From Hymenobacter nivis (GTDB lineage Bacteria > Bacteroidota > Bacteroidia > Cytophagales > Hymenobacteraceae), in contig NZ_RCYZ01000010.1 in NCBI RefSeq assembly GCF_006439025.1, positions 62,001-126,000 of the forward strand: DNA of 64,000 nt, in the 5' to 3' direction. The position numbers and the translations under genes were made by a program. Positions 50,976-59,357 of the stretch are shown here, piece by piece. Under the pieces are notes generated by a model. The model had not been told where the DNA came from. It searched no databases and saw only the letters and a program-made list of their open reading frames with translations. Positions within the stretch are counted from its first letter, which is position 1, and each line of letters begins with the position of its first letter.

Positions 50976-51869
50976 ATGAAACAGTTTTTCCTCGCCGCCG
51001 GGGCCGCCCTGGCCCTGCTGGCCGCCCCCGCTTCGGCCCAGAAACTCGCCCCGATGGCCCCCATGGCCAGCTGCTGCGCCAAGCCCGTGGCCGCCACCGA
51101 AACCTTCGCTATGCTGGCTTCCAGCGAAGAGTTCGTGAACAGCCACGACACGCCGCTGCCCTACACCTACCAGGGCGCGGGCGAAACCATTGCCTTCAAA
51201 ACTGCGGACGGCACCGATGGCCACGGCTTCGAAATCAAGAGCGCCACGCCCAGCAACAAGTACCTGTTCGTCATCCACGAGTACTGGGGCCTAAACGATT
51301 ACATCAAGAAGGAAGCTGCGCAGTACGCCCAGGAGCTGCCCGGCGTCAACGTCATCGCCGTGGATTTGTACGACGGCAAGGTGGCCACCACCCAGGCCGA
51401 AGCCGGCCAGTACATGGCCGCCGTGAAAACAGAGCGCGCTACCGCCATCCTTAAGGGCGCGGAGGCCTACGCGGGGCCCAAGGCGGCGTTTGCCTCCATC
51501 GGCTGGTGCTTCGGCGGCGGCTGGAGCCTGCAGGAAGCCCTGCTCGGCGGCAAGCAAACGGTGGGCTGCGTGATGTACTACGGCATGCCGGAGAAGAACG
51601 TGGCGCGCCTTAAGTCACTGAATACCGACGTGTTGGGCATCTTCGCCACGCAAGACAAGTGGATCAACCCCGAGGTAGTAGCGCAGTTCCAGAAGGATAT
51701 GGCCGCCGCCGGCAAGAAGCTGACCATCAAGAGCTACGACGCCGACCACGCCTTCGCCAACCCCTCGAACCCCAAGTACAAGCAGGACGACGCGGCCGAC
51801 GCCCACAAGCTCGCCCTGGCGTACCTGAAAACGAAGTTTGCCAACGCCAAAGTGGCCAAGAAAGCGTAA
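50976..51869 (+). CDS. Secreted dienelactone-hydrolase-family protein
   Basis: Exported alpha/beta hydrolase of the dienelactone hydrolase (DLH) family, 297 residues. Signal peptide MKQFFLAAGAALALLAAPASAQ. The DLH cysteine nucleophile is in SIGWCFGGGWS, with the acid in FATQDKW and the base in DADHAFANPSN, so the Cys-Asp-His triad is complete. The region MASCCAKPVAATETFAML before the fold is typical of exported Bacteroidota members and may be a linker. Real substrates of exported DLH proteins are mostly unknown. It diverges from the trp operon. Confidence 0.9.
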   Translation: MKQFFLAAGAALALLAAPASAQKLAPMAPMASCCAKPVAATETFAMLASSEEFVNSHDTPLPYTYQGAGETIAFKTADGTDGHGFEIKSATPSNKYLFVIHEYWGLNDYIKKEAAQYAQELPGVNVIAVDLYDGKVATTQAEAGQYMAAVKTERATAILKGAEAYAGPKAAFASIGWCFGGGWSLQEALLGGKQTVGCVMYYGMPEKNVARLKSLNTDVLGIFATQDKWINPEVVAQFQKDMAAAGKKLTIKSYDADHAFANPSNPKYKQDDAADAHKLALAYLKTKFANAKVAKKA

Positions 51870-51892
51870 GCAGCTTTCCCACGCTTTCACTA

Positions 51893-51932
51893 CAGAAAAG
51901 GCCACCTGGAGTACTCCAGGTGGCCTTTTCTG
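51893..51932. terminator. Perfect 40-bp palindromic bidirectional terminator
   Basis: Two 20-nt halves are exactly complementary with no spacer; the ends are CAGAAAAGG and CCTTTTCTG. Each strand therefore has a GC stem with a T-rich 3' side. It lies between the convergent DLH and SDR genes. Confidence 0.85.
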
Positions 51933-51952
51933 TTGACGCTAGGGCCCCAGGC

Positions 51953-52690
51953 TTAGCGGTTATTCATGCGCTGAAAAGTGGCATCCAGTTCGGCGCGCGA
52001 GGCCAGGCGCGACTGCTCCGAAGAGCCGTAGCCCACCTCTTGCTCGCCGGCGGCGAGGCGGGCCATTACGGCGTCGGCGAAGGCGTCGAGGGGCTCGCCA
52101 AACGTGTGCAGGCCGGGACCCCCGAGGTCGGTGTTCACGGCCGGGGGCACGATTTCGAGCACCTGCACGCCTACGGCCGCCAGCTCGTGCCGCAGCGAAA
52201 GCGTGAGCGAGTGCAGCGCCGCTTTGGTGGCGCAGTACACCGGCATCATCGCCATGGGCGCGAAGGCCAGGCCCGAGGTGACGTTGATGACGGCCGCGCC
52301 GGGCTGCTGGCGCAGGTGCGGCACGAGCAGCGTGGCCAGGTGAATGGGCGCGTCGAAGTTGATGGCGATTTCTTGGCGGCGGGTTTCCCAGGCCACGGTT
52401 TCGTCGAGCAGGGACAGGCGGTTTTGGATACCAGCGTTGTTCACCAGCACGTTGAGGGCGGGAAACTCGGCGGTGGCCCAGGCGGCCAGGGCTTCGCGGT
52501 CGGCGGCATCGGCCACGTCGGCCACGCGGGTGTGCAGGCCGGGGTGCTGCCGCTGGGCCTCGGCCAGCTTGTCGGCCCGCCGGCCGCAGACGATGACGGT
52601 GCTGCCGGCGTGCAGGAAGCGGGCGGCCAGCGCCAGGCCGATGCCGGAAGCGCCGCCGGTAATCAGGACGGTGTTGTTGGAGAGGTTCAT
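51953..52690 (-). CDS. SDR-family oxidoreductase, DltE-like
   Basis: Short-chain dehydrogenase/reductase of 245 residues. ATG at 52690 (MNLSNNTVLITGGASGIGLAL) places the cofactor motif TGGASGIG at about residues 11-18. NNAG is present as VNNAGIQN, and the catalytic Ser, Tyr and Lys as VTSGLAF and YCATK. The segment PPAVNTDLGGPG and a C-terminal part AELDATFQRMNNR match the DltE-like SDR type. No neighbour hints at substrate; the nicotinamidase gene diverges 126 bp away. Confidence 0.9.
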   Translation of the reverse strand: MNLSNNTVLITGGASGIGLALAARFLHAGSTVIVCGRRADKLAEAQRQHPGLHTRVADVADAADREALAAWATAEFPALNVLVNNAGIQNRLSLLDETVAWETRRQEIAINFDAPIHLATLLVPHLRQQPGAAVINVTSGLAFAPMAMMPVYCATKAALHSLTLSLRHELAAVGVQVLEIVPPAVNTDLGGPGLHTFGEPLDAFADAVMARLAAGEQEVGYGSSEQSRLASRAELDATFQRMNNR

Positions 52691-52816
52691 GTTGGTAGAC
52701 GAGAAAGGAAATCGGGCGCTCCGCCCGGCTGGGGCCCCAACAACTGGCGCAGCGGCCGGGTTTTGGCGCCGGGGCCCTACTTTTCGGGCCCCGAATCCTT
52801 CGCCCCTCCCCCGCCC

Positions 52817-53434
52817 ATGAACGCTCTGCTGCTGATTGACGTGCAAAATGATTTCGTGCCCGGCGGCGCACTGGCCGTGCCCGCGGGCGACGCCATCGTC
52901 GCGCAGCTCAATGAATTGCAGCCGAAATTTGACCTCGTGGTGGCGTCGCAGGACTGGCACCCGGCTGGGCACCGCAGCTTCGCCACCACCCACCCGGGCC
53001 ACGCGGCCTTCACCGAAATTGAGTGGCAGGGCCGCCCCCAAATGCTGTGGCCCGACCACTGCGTGCAGGGCACGCCCGGCGCCGCCCTGCACGCCGCCCT
53101 GAACACGGACCGCGTGGAGGCCATCTTCCGCAAAGGCACCGATCCGGCCATCGATTCATACAGCGCCTTCTTCGACAACGGCCACCTAAAAACTACCGGC
53201 CTGGGGGCCTACCTGCGCGGCCGCGGCATCACGCGGGTGTACGTGGCCGGCCTGGCCGCCGATTACTGCGTGTACTTCACCGCCAAAGACGCGCTGGCCG
53301 AGGGCTTCGAAGCCGTGGTGCTGGAAGACGCCACCCGCGCCATTTCGGACGCCGGCTGGCAGGCCGCCAAGCAGGATTTGCTGGCCCTGGGGGCCCTGGT
53401 GCAAACCAGCCACGCCGGCTTGCGCGAGCCGTAG
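52817..53434 (+). CDS. pncA: Nicotinamidase
   Basis: Hydrolyses nicotinamide to nicotinate in NAD salvage. 205 residues, ATG at 52817. Catalytic Asp8 in LLIDVQNDF, Lys106 in IFRKGTDP and Cys151 in GLAADYCVYFTA form the isochorismatase-family triad. The metal site is DWHPAGHRSF. WPDHCVQGTPGA is the substrate-side block. All key residues are present. The gene stands alone with a hairpin terminator after its stop. Confidence 0.95.
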   Translation: MNALLLIDVQNDFVPGGALAVPAGDAIVAQLNELQPKFDLVVASQDWHPAGHRSFATTHPGHAAFTEIEWQGRPQMLWPDHCVQGTPGAALHAALNTDRVEAIFRKGTDPAIDSYSAFFDNGHLKTTGLGAYLRGRGITRVYVAGLAADYCVYFTAKDALAEGFEAVVLEDATRAISDAGWQAAKQDLLALGALVQTSHAGLREP

Positions 53435-53454
53435 CGCACAACACCAACAACGCC

Positions 53455-53497
53455 AAAAGGCCGCCATGCTTCGCTACGCGCTGCATGACGGCCTTTT
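53455..53497. terminator. Hairpin terminator between pncA and GH43 gene
   Basis: AAAAGGCCGCCATGC (53455-53469) pairs with GCATGACGGCCTTTT (53483-53497) at 14 of 15 positions with a 13-nt loop. Both strands carry a T-rich 3' side, as expected between these convergent genes. Confidence 0.8.
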
Positions 53498-53520
53498 CAG
53501 CCGTTACTGTTGATGAGAAC

Positions 53521-54633
53521 CTACGGGGTGATGGTGACGATGCTACCGTCGGGGTTGCGCTTGAGCTCGGTCACTTTCACGTTGCGGAGCCAGGTTTTGC
53601 CGCTCAGCTGGGTGTCGTGGTAGAAGATGTACCACTTGCCCTTGAACTCGACGATGGAGTGGTGCGTCGTCCAGCCTTCCACGGGCTTCATAATCACGCC
53701 TTTGTAGGTGAAGGGGCCGTAGGGCGAGGTGCCCACGGCGTACACCAGCAAGTGCGTGTCGCCGGTCGAGTACGAGAAGTAGTACTTGCCCTGGTACTTG
53801 TGCAGCCAGCCGCCCTCGAAGAAGCGGTGGGTGTTGTCCTTGGCCAGCAGGGGCTTGCCGAGCGAATCGAGGATGGTGATTTCCTTCACCGGGCCGGCGA
53901 AGTGCTTCATGTCAGGGCTGAGCAGGGCCACCCGGGCCCCCACGGCGGGCTCGTTGCCGTCGGGCTTTTTCTCGGGCGCGGCGGCGTTGTACTTGCCGGT
54001 GGCCCAGCGCTGGAGCTGCCCGCCCCACAGGCCCCCGAAGTACATGTAGGCCTTGCCGTCGGCGTCGGCAAACACGGCGGGGTCGATGCTGAAGCTGCCG
54101 GCGATGGGCGCGGCCTCGGCCTTAAACGGGCCGGTGGGCGACGGGCTGGTGGCCACGCCGATGCGGAACACGTCCTGCTTGTCCTTCAGCGGGAAGTACA
54201 AGTAATAGGTGCCGTTTTTGAATGCCACGTCGGGGGCCCAAAGCTGGCGGCCGGCCCACGGAATGTCCTTGGTGTCGAGGGCCACGCCATTATCGGTCAC
54301 CTTGCCGCCGATGCTGTCCATTGACAGGATGTGGTAGTCGCGCATGGCGAAGTGGTCGCCCTTGTCATTCTCCGGAATGCCCGCCTCAATGTCGTGCGAG
54401 GGGTAGATGTAGATTTTGCCGTTGAAGACGTGCGCCGACGGGTCGGCGGTATAGATGTCGCGCACCAACGGCTGGGCCAGGTATTTTTTGCCGGTCGAGT
54501 CGGCCTTGGCGCCGGACGCGGCGGCGTCGGTGGCGGCAGCCTTCTGTTCGGCGGGTTGGCCTTGGCAGGCGGCGAGCAGGGCGGGCACCGCCAGCAGCAA
54601 GGCCGGGCGGCGGGAGAAGAAAGTACGGAGCAT
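53521..54633 (-). CDS. GH43-family lipoprotein glycosidase
   Basis: Five-bladed beta-propeller glycosidase of family 43, 370 residues, anchored as a lipoprotein (ALLAAC, Cys23; ATG at 54633). The three acidic residues expected are seen: Asp64 in YTADPSAHVF, Asp in SFSIDPAVFADADG, and the catalytic Glu in RFFEGGWLHKYQGKYY. Propeller strands include LWAPDVAFKNGTYYLYFPL, KAYMYFGGLWGGQL and VYAVGTSPYGPFTYKG. Family members mostly cleave arabinose or xylose side chains. A stretch of Ala/Gln-rich linker follows the lipobox. No SusCD genes are beside it, so it is an isolated enzyme. Confidence 0.92.
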   Translation of the reverse strand: MLRTFFSRRPALLLAVPALLAACQGQPAEQKAAATDAAASGAKADSTGKKYLAQPLVRDIYTADPSAHVFNGKIYIYPSHDIEAGIPENDKGDHFAMRDYHILSMDSIGGKVTDNGVALDTKDIPWAGRQLWAPDVAFKNGTYYLYFPLKDKQDVFRIGVATSPSPTGPFKAEAAPIAGSFSIDPAVFADADGKAYMYFGGLWGGQLQRWATGKYNAAAPEKKPDGNEPAVGARVALLSPDMKHFAGPVKEITILDSLGKPLLAKDNTHRFFEGGWLHKYQGKYYFSYSTGDTHLLVYAVGTSPYGPFTYKGVIMKPVEGWTTHHSIVEFKGKWYIFYHDTQLSGKTWLRNVKVTELKRNPDGSIVTITP

Positions 54634-54761
54634 TTTTACGGAGTAAATCGTTGTTTGCGCAAGGTACACGCCCATTTTTAGCGCTGCCTATCGGTCTCGT
54701 TAACGATAGTTTCGCCTGGTTTGCTGTGCCTTGCCGGCGCGGCGGCCCTGCTTCTGATCCC

Positions 54762-55607
54762 ATGAAAATTGAACCCCGCAGCGCCGCGCCCGGCTGGCAA
54801 AACACGCTCTACCGCGTTATTTTCGAAACGGACACCCGCGCGGGCCGCGTGTTCGACATAATCCTGTTCTTCGCCATCATCCTCAGCGTGTTGGCGGTGA
54901 TGCTCGACAGCGTGCAGGCCGTGCACGCGCAGCACGGCCCCGCGCTGCTGGCCGTGGAGTGGGGCTTTACGGTGCTGTTCATTGCCGAGTACCTGGCCCG
55001 GCTGCTGGTGGTGCGCCAGCCGCTGGCCTACGCGTTCAGCCTACTGGGCGTCATCGACTTTCTGGCCATTGTGCCCACGCTGGCGGCGCTGGCGCTGGCG
55101 GGCAGCCGCTACCTGCTGGTCATCCGCACGCTGCGGCTGCTGCGGGTGTTCCGCATTTTCAAGCTGGGGCAGTTCGTGGGCGAAGGCGAGTTCATCGTGA
55201 CGGCGCTGCGGGCCAGCCGCTTCAAAATCTTCGTCTTCCTGACGGCCGTATTCACACTGGCCATCGTGGTGGGCACGCTGATGTACGTGGTGGAAGGCGG
55301 CGCCAACGGCTTCACCAGCATCCCCAAAAGCGTGTACTGGGCTATTGTGACGGTGACGACGGTGGGCTACGGCGACATTTCGCCCCGCACCGTGCCCGGC
55401 CAGACGCTGGCCTCGCTGCTCATGATTTTGGGCTACGCCATCATCGCCGTGCCCACGGGCATCGTATCGGCCCAAATGGCCACGCCCGCCGCGCCGGGGG
55501 CTGCGCCGGGGTCCCTGCCCTACAAGCAGGCCGCCTGCCCGCAGTGCCAGGCCACCGGCCACCGGCCCGACGCTGCCTTTTGCTGGCGCTGCGGCCACGG
55601 CGTGTAG
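54762..55607 (+). CDS. Voltage-gated potassium channel with C-terminal zinc ribbon
   Basis: Six-transmembrane ion channel of 281 residues. S1 (VFDIILFFAIILSVLAVML), S2 (WGFTVLFIAEYLARLL), S3 (FSLLGVIDFLAIVPTLAAL), S4 with spaced arginines (RYLLVIRTLRLLRVFRIF), S5, pore filter TVTTVGYGD and S6 (TLASLLMILGYAIIAVPTG) are all visible. The TVGYGD filter indicates potassium selectivity. Unusually, the cytosolic tail ends with CPQC-x11-CWRCGHGV, a CX2C-x11-CX2C zinc ribbon in the last 25 residues, in place of a nucleotide-binding domain. Start ATG at 54762 (MKIEPRSAAPG). The neighbours do not clarify its role. Confidence 0.93.
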   Translation: MKIEPRSAAPGWQNTLYRVIFETDTRAGRVFDIILFFAIILSVLAVMLDSVQAVHAQHGPALLAVEWGFTVLFIAEYLARLLVVRQPLAYAFSLLGVIDFLAIVPTLAALALAGSRYLLVIRTLRLLRVFRIFKLGQFVGEGEFIVTALRASRFKIFVFLTAVFTLAIVVGTLMYVVEGGANGFTSIPKSVYWAIVTVTTVGYGDISPRTVPGQTLASLLMILGYAIIAVPTGIVSAQMATPAAPGAAPGSLPYKQAACPQCQATGHRPDAAFCWRCGHGV

Positions 55608-55617
55608 CGCCGGGGCC

Positions 55618-56262
55618 CTACGCCGCCGGGGCCCCCGCCGCCCGCGCCACCACCGCAAACAGCGGGTCGCCGGCGCGGGGGCTGCGGTCGAGCAATTCTA
55701 TGTGTTCCCAGCCGCCAGCGGCCAGCAAAAAGCGCCGCACCAGGGCCAGGTGGCCGCGGTCGTCGAGGGCGTGCCAGGCGGCAATGGCCTTGCTCGGGAA
55801 GCAGCGGTTGGAGAACGTGACGACCAGCGGGGCCCCGGGCCGCAGCACGCGGGCCAGCTCGCGCAGCACCGCCACGGGCTGGGTGAGGTAGTCGATGGAC
55901 ACGCAGATGGCGGCGCCATCGAACTCATTATCCGCAAATTCGAGCGCGGGCGTTTGGTTGAGGTCCTGCACCACGCGCTCGGTGAGGCGGGGGTTGGCGC
56001 GCAGCTCGGCGGCGTTCATGCCCAGGCCCGCCACGCGGCGGTAGGGCACGTCGGCGGGCAGGTGGCTCACCCAACTGCTCATGAGGTCGAGCAGGGCCCC
56101 GCCGGCCGAAAAGTACTCGCGGTAGAGCTGCGTGACGGCAGCAATGGCCCCGGCGTCGATGTGCGTCACGAAGCGCGGGGCCTGGTAAAACTGCGCGTCG
56201 GGGGCTTCGTCTTGGCGGCGGAAAGCTTCGGGCGGAATGGCGTGAGCGTCGTCGGGGGTCAT
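55618..56262 (-). CDS. SAM-dependent methyltransferase-like protein
   Basis: Predicted class I methyltransferase of 214 residues. The SAM-binding glycine loop is weak: LLDLMSSWVSHLP replaces the usual E/DxGxG, while VAGLGMN follows as the strand 2 region. Later motifs are clear: VQDLNQTPALEFADNEFDGAAICVSIDYLTQP and LRELARVLRPGAPLVVTFSNRCFPSKAI, as in methyltransferase domain 11. The function of this subfamily is unknown. The stop lies 10 bp past the end of the convergent channel gene, so transcripts would overlap. Confidence 0.8.
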   Translation of the reverse strand: MTPDDAHAIPPEAFRRQDEAPDAQFYQAPRFVTHIDAGAIAAVTQLYREYFSAGGALLDLMSSWVSHLPADVPYRRVAGLGMNAAELRANPRLTERVVQDLNQTPALEFADNEFDGAAICVSIDYLTQPVAVLRELARVLRPGAPLVVTFSNRCFPSKAIAAWHALDDRGHLALVRRFLLAAGGWEHIELLDRSPRAGDPLFAVVARAAGAPAA

Positions 56263-56336
56263 AGAAAGGGGCAGTGGCTGCGGGCTAAACGGGCCCGGGG
56301 CCCCCGGGGGTTGCGCCGGCCGCCTACTTTTGCGCC

Positions 56337-56858
56337 GTGCTGCCCGCCCCTACCCTTCGCCCCGCCACCGCCGCCGACGTGCCCGCGCTGGCCGCCCTCG
56401 TCAACGACGCCTACCGGGGCGCGGCCTCCCGCAAAGCCTGGACCACCGAGGCCGACCTGCTCGACGGGCCCCGCATCGACGAGGCCGCGCTGCACGACAT
56501 GCTGGGGGCCCCGGGCGGCGGGTTTCTGCTGGCCGAGGGGCCCGGCGGGCAGCTGGTGGGCGGCGTGTACCTGCAGGCGCAGGGCCCCCGCCTGTACCTG
56601 GGCACGCTGGCCGTGGCCCCCGCCGCGCAGGCGCACGGCCTGGGCCGCCGCCTGCTCGAAGCCGCCGAAGCCCAGGCCCGGCAGCAAGGCTGCACGCACT
56701 TGAAAATCACCGTCGTAGCGGCCCGCTCCGAGCTGCTGGCCTGGTACGAGCGCCGCGGCTACGTACGCACCGGCGCCACCGAGCCGTTCCCCGACACCAC
56801 GCGCTTCGGCCGGCCCCGCCAGCCGCTGGTGCTGGTGGCATTGGAAAAAGCAGTGTAG
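56337..56858 (+). CDS. GNAT-family N-acetyltransferase
   Basis: Acyl-CoA-dependent acetyltransferase of 173 residues. Start is GTG at 56337. The acetyl-CoA site is visible as LGTLAVAPAAQAHGLGRRLLEAAEA (R/Q-x-x-G-x-G/A pattern AHGLGRR), followed by LLAWYERRGYVRTG. A TACTTTTG (56325-56332) that matches the Bacteroidota -7 box lies only four bases before the start, so the mRNA may be nearly leaderless. Substrate unknown. Confidence 0.88.
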   Translation: MLPAPTLRPATAADVPALAALVNDAYRGAASRKAWTTEADLLDGPRIDEAALHDMLGAPGGGFLLAEGPGGQLVGGVYLQAQGPRLYLGTLAVAPAAQAHGLGRRLLEAAEAQARQQGCTHLKITVVAARSELLAWYERRGYVRTGATEPFPDTTRFGRPRQPLVLVALEKAV

Positions 56859-56878
56859 CCCGCTGGGGCCCCGGGGCC

Positions 56879-58597
56879 CTACACCACGCCCCCGCCGCGG
56901 GCGGCCTTCACGGCGTAGTCCACGGCGCGGGCCGTGAGGGCCATGTAGGTAAGCGAGGGGTTTTGAGTGGAGGTCGAGGTCATGCAGGCGCCGTCGGTCA
57001 CGAACACGTTGGGGCAGGCGTGCAGCTGGTTCCACTCGTTGAGGAGCGACGTTTTGGGGTCGCGGCCCATGCGCACGCCGCCCATCTCATGGATATCAAG
57101 GCCCGGGGCCTGGCCCGAATCCTCGGTTTTGATGTTCGTGAAGCCCGCCTGGGTGAACATTTCGCTGAGCTGGTCGAAGTAGTCCTGCTTCATTTTGGCG
57201 TCGTTGTCGTCGTAGGCCACCGAAATGTTGAGCAGCGGCATGCCCCACTCGTCCTTGCGGGCCCCATCGAGGCGCACGTGGTTGGTTTCCTTGGGGATGG
57301 TTTCGCCCATCATGTGCGAGCCCACGGTCCAGGGCCCAAAATTCGGGTGCAAAATACTATCCTTGAACCCGTTGCCGATGGCGTGCTCGGTGTGGTCGAG
57401 GCCGCGGTGGGCCCCCAGGCCGGCGGCGTAGCCGCGCAGGAAGTTGGTTTCCTGCTTGAACACGTTGCGGAAGCGCGGGATGTAGCCGCCGCCGGCCGGG
57501 TTGCGCCCGTCGGTGGTCAGGTCCTTGGCGCCGGCGTACTCGCCCGTTATGTGGGCGCTGTAGTTGTGGAAGGCCACGTACTTGCCCAGCACCCCGCTGT
57601 CGTTGCCCAGGCCCTGCGGGAAGCGGTGCGAGGTCGAGTTAAGCAGCAACAAGTTGGTGTTCAGGGCCCCAGCGTTCACGAACACGATGCGGGCGTAGTA
57701 CTCGGTGGTGGCCTTGGTGTGGGTGTCCACCACCCGCACGCCGGTGGCGCGCTGCTTCTGCTCGTCGTACAGAATGGCCTGCACCACCTGGTTGGGCTTG
57801 AGCGTGAGCAGGCCCGACTTCTGGGCCCAGGGCAGCGTGCTGGAGTTGCTGCTGAAGTAGCCGCCGAACGGGCAGCCGCGCTGGCACAGCACCCGGTTTT
57901 GGCACTGCGCCCGGCCCTGCTCGTAGTGCACAGGGTTGGGCTTGGACAGGTGCGCGCAGCGGGCGCTGATGACGTGGCGGCTGGGGAATTTTTGCTTGAC
58001 CTGCTGGCGGAAATAATCCTCCACCGCGTTCAGCGGGAAGGCCGGCAGGAACTCGCCGTCGGGCAGCTCGGCCAAGCCGTCGGCGTGCCCGCTGATGCCG
58101 GCAAACTTCTCCACGTAGCTGTACCACGGGGCCACGTCCTTGTAGCGAATGGGCCAGTCCACGGCGAAGCCGTCGCGCGCGGGGCCCTCAAAATCGAAGT
58201 TGCTCCATCGCTGGGTTTGCCGGGCCCACATCAGTGACTTGCCGCCCACTTGGTAGCCCCGGATCCAGTCGAACGGCTTTTCCTGCACGTAGGGGTGCTC
58301 GGTGTCCTTCACAAAGAAGTGCATGGCGTCTTCGCGGAAAGCGTAGCACCGGCTGATGACCGGGTTGGCCTCCTTCACGTCGGCGGGCACGGCCCCGCGG
58401 TGCGAAAATTCCCAGGGCATCATGTTGGTGGTGGGGTAGTCTTTGAGGTGCTGCACGTCGCGGCCGCGTTCCAGCACCAGCGTCTTCAAGCCCTTGCCGG
58501 TCAGCTCCTTGGCCGCCCAGCCGCCGGCGATACCCGAGCCAATAACGATGGCGTCGTAGGTCTGCGCCTTCACGCTGTCGATGTTAAGATTGGCCAT
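56879..58597 (-). CDS. GMC-family oxidoreductase
   Basis: FAD-dependent glucose-methanol-choline type oxidoreductase, 572 residues, likely oxidising a sugar or alcohol. ATG at 58597 gives MANLNIDSVKAQTYDAIVIG, with the dinucleotide motif IGSGIAGG at about residues 19-26 and LVLERGRD ending the strand. RGYQVGGKSLMWARQTQRW is the flavin-site block. A cysteine-rich stretch CQNRVLCQRGCPFGGYFSS is seen near residue 255. The C-terminal active-site block is LDIHEMGGVRMGRDPKTS with His and the closing NVFVTDGACMTSTSTQNPSLTYMAL. It overlaps the preceding small-subunit gene by 14 bp, so the two are co-translated. Confidence 0.93.
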   Translation of the reverse strand: MANLNIDSVKAQTYDAIVIGSGIAGGWAAKELTGKGLKTLVLERGRDVQHLKDYPTTNMMPWEFSHRGAVPADVKEANPVISRCYAFREDAMHFFVKDTEHPYVQEKPFDWIRGYQVGGKSLMWARQTQRWSNFDFEGPARDGFAVDWPIRYKDVAPWYSYVEKFAGISGHADGLAELPDGEFLPAFPLNAVEDYFRQQVKQKFPSRHVISARCAHLSKPNPVHYEQGRAQCQNRVLCQRGCPFGGYFSSNSSTLPWAQKSGLLTLKPNQVVQAILYDEQKQRATGVRVVDTHTKATTEYYARIVFVNAGALNTNLLLLNSTSHRFPQGLGNDSGVLGKYVAFHNYSAHITGEYAGAKDLTTDGRNPAGGGYIPRFRNVFKQETNFLRGYAAGLGAHRGLDHTEHAIGNGFKDSILHPNFGPWTVGSHMMGETIPKETNHVRLDGARKDEWGMPLLNISVAYDDNDAKMKQDYFDQLSEMFTQAGFTNIKTEDSGQAPGLDIHEMGGVRMGRDPKTSLLNEWNQLHACPNVFVTDGACMTSTSTQNPSLTYMALTARAVDYAVKAARGGGVV

Positions 58598-59150
58598 GGC
58601 GGGGTTTGGACAGGTTGATGTCTTTGATGGGGAAGTAGCCGTTGTAGCGGCTCGGCACGAGCTCGTACACAATCTGTTGGGTCAAAAAATACTTACTGCC
58701 GGTGTAGCCCGACACCGTCAGCCGCTTGGCCGTTTTGTAAAAGCTCACCAGGTCATCGGGGAAGCCTTTGCCCTGCTCGATGCCTTGCAGCAGCGCCAGC
58801 CGCTGGGCCGGGCTGCACCCTAAAAACGGCTGCGCGTGGCGCTGCCGGGCCGCCTCGTCGAGCTGGCCCAGACCGGCCTCAAACGCCCGCTGCTCGGCCG
58901 GGCCGGCGCAGTCGTCCAGCATCCGCAGCGCGTACAGGTGCACGCCCAGGTCCTTGGCGCCGGGCGTGTCGGTTTTGGGCAAGATGGTTTCGCAGACCTC
59001 GGCCAGCGTTTTTTCCTGGCGGGCGTTCACGCCCAGGTGCCGCAGCGGCACGGAGGCCGGCAGCTCGGCCGGGGGGTGCGAGCAGGCGGGCAGCAGCGCC
59101 GCGGCGCCGGCCACGAGGGCAAAGTTTTTAAGGGCGGTGCGCCGGTTCAT
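58584..59150 (-). CDS. Gluconate 2-dehydrogenase subunit 3-like protein
   Basis: Small partner of the GMC oxidoreductase, 188 residues. N-terminus MNRRTALKNFALVAGAAALLPAC joins a Tat-like RR pattern and a lipobox-like LLPAC, so export with or without lipidation is possible. The subunit 3 family block is recognisable in TLAEVCETILPKTDTPGAKDLGV and SFYKTAKRLTVSGYTGSKYFLTQ, near the end with YNGYFPIKDI. In known dehydrogenases of this type the small subunit assists export of the flavin subunit, which has no signal of its own here. The stop overlaps the GMC start. Confidence 0.9.
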   Translation of the reverse strand: MNRRTALKNFALVAGAAALLPACSHPPAELPASVPLRHLGVNARQEKTLAEVCETILPKTDTPGAKDLGVHLYALRMLDDCAGPAEQRAFEAGLGQLDEAARQRHAQPFLGCSPAQRLALLQGIEQGKGFPDDLVSFYKTAKRLTVSGYTGSKYFLTQQIVYELVPSRYNGYFPIKDINLSKPRHGQS

Positions 59151-59297
59151 AGCAAAGGCGTTGGCGGTGGGAAGCCCAGCAAATTATGAATTTCCCACCA
59201 TTTGCCCGTCCGCGCGGGCGGTGCCCGTCCATTTTGTATCAATAAATGAGCGTTTCCTAGCACTCGGGCCGGGGCCCCGAGGCCGGGCCGGCCACCA

Positions 59298-59327
59298 AAA
59301 AAGGGCACCCCGCGGGGTGCCCTTTTT
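59298..59327. terminator. Perfect 30-bp palindromic terminator
   Basis: AAAAAGGGCACCCCG (59298-59312) is followed immediately by its exact complement to 59327. Each strand gains a T-run at its 3' side, so it can end the SDR transcript (minus strand, stop at 59358). Confidence 0.88.
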
Positions 59328-59357
59328 GTAATGTTCGGTAGGGGTACGCGGGGGCCC

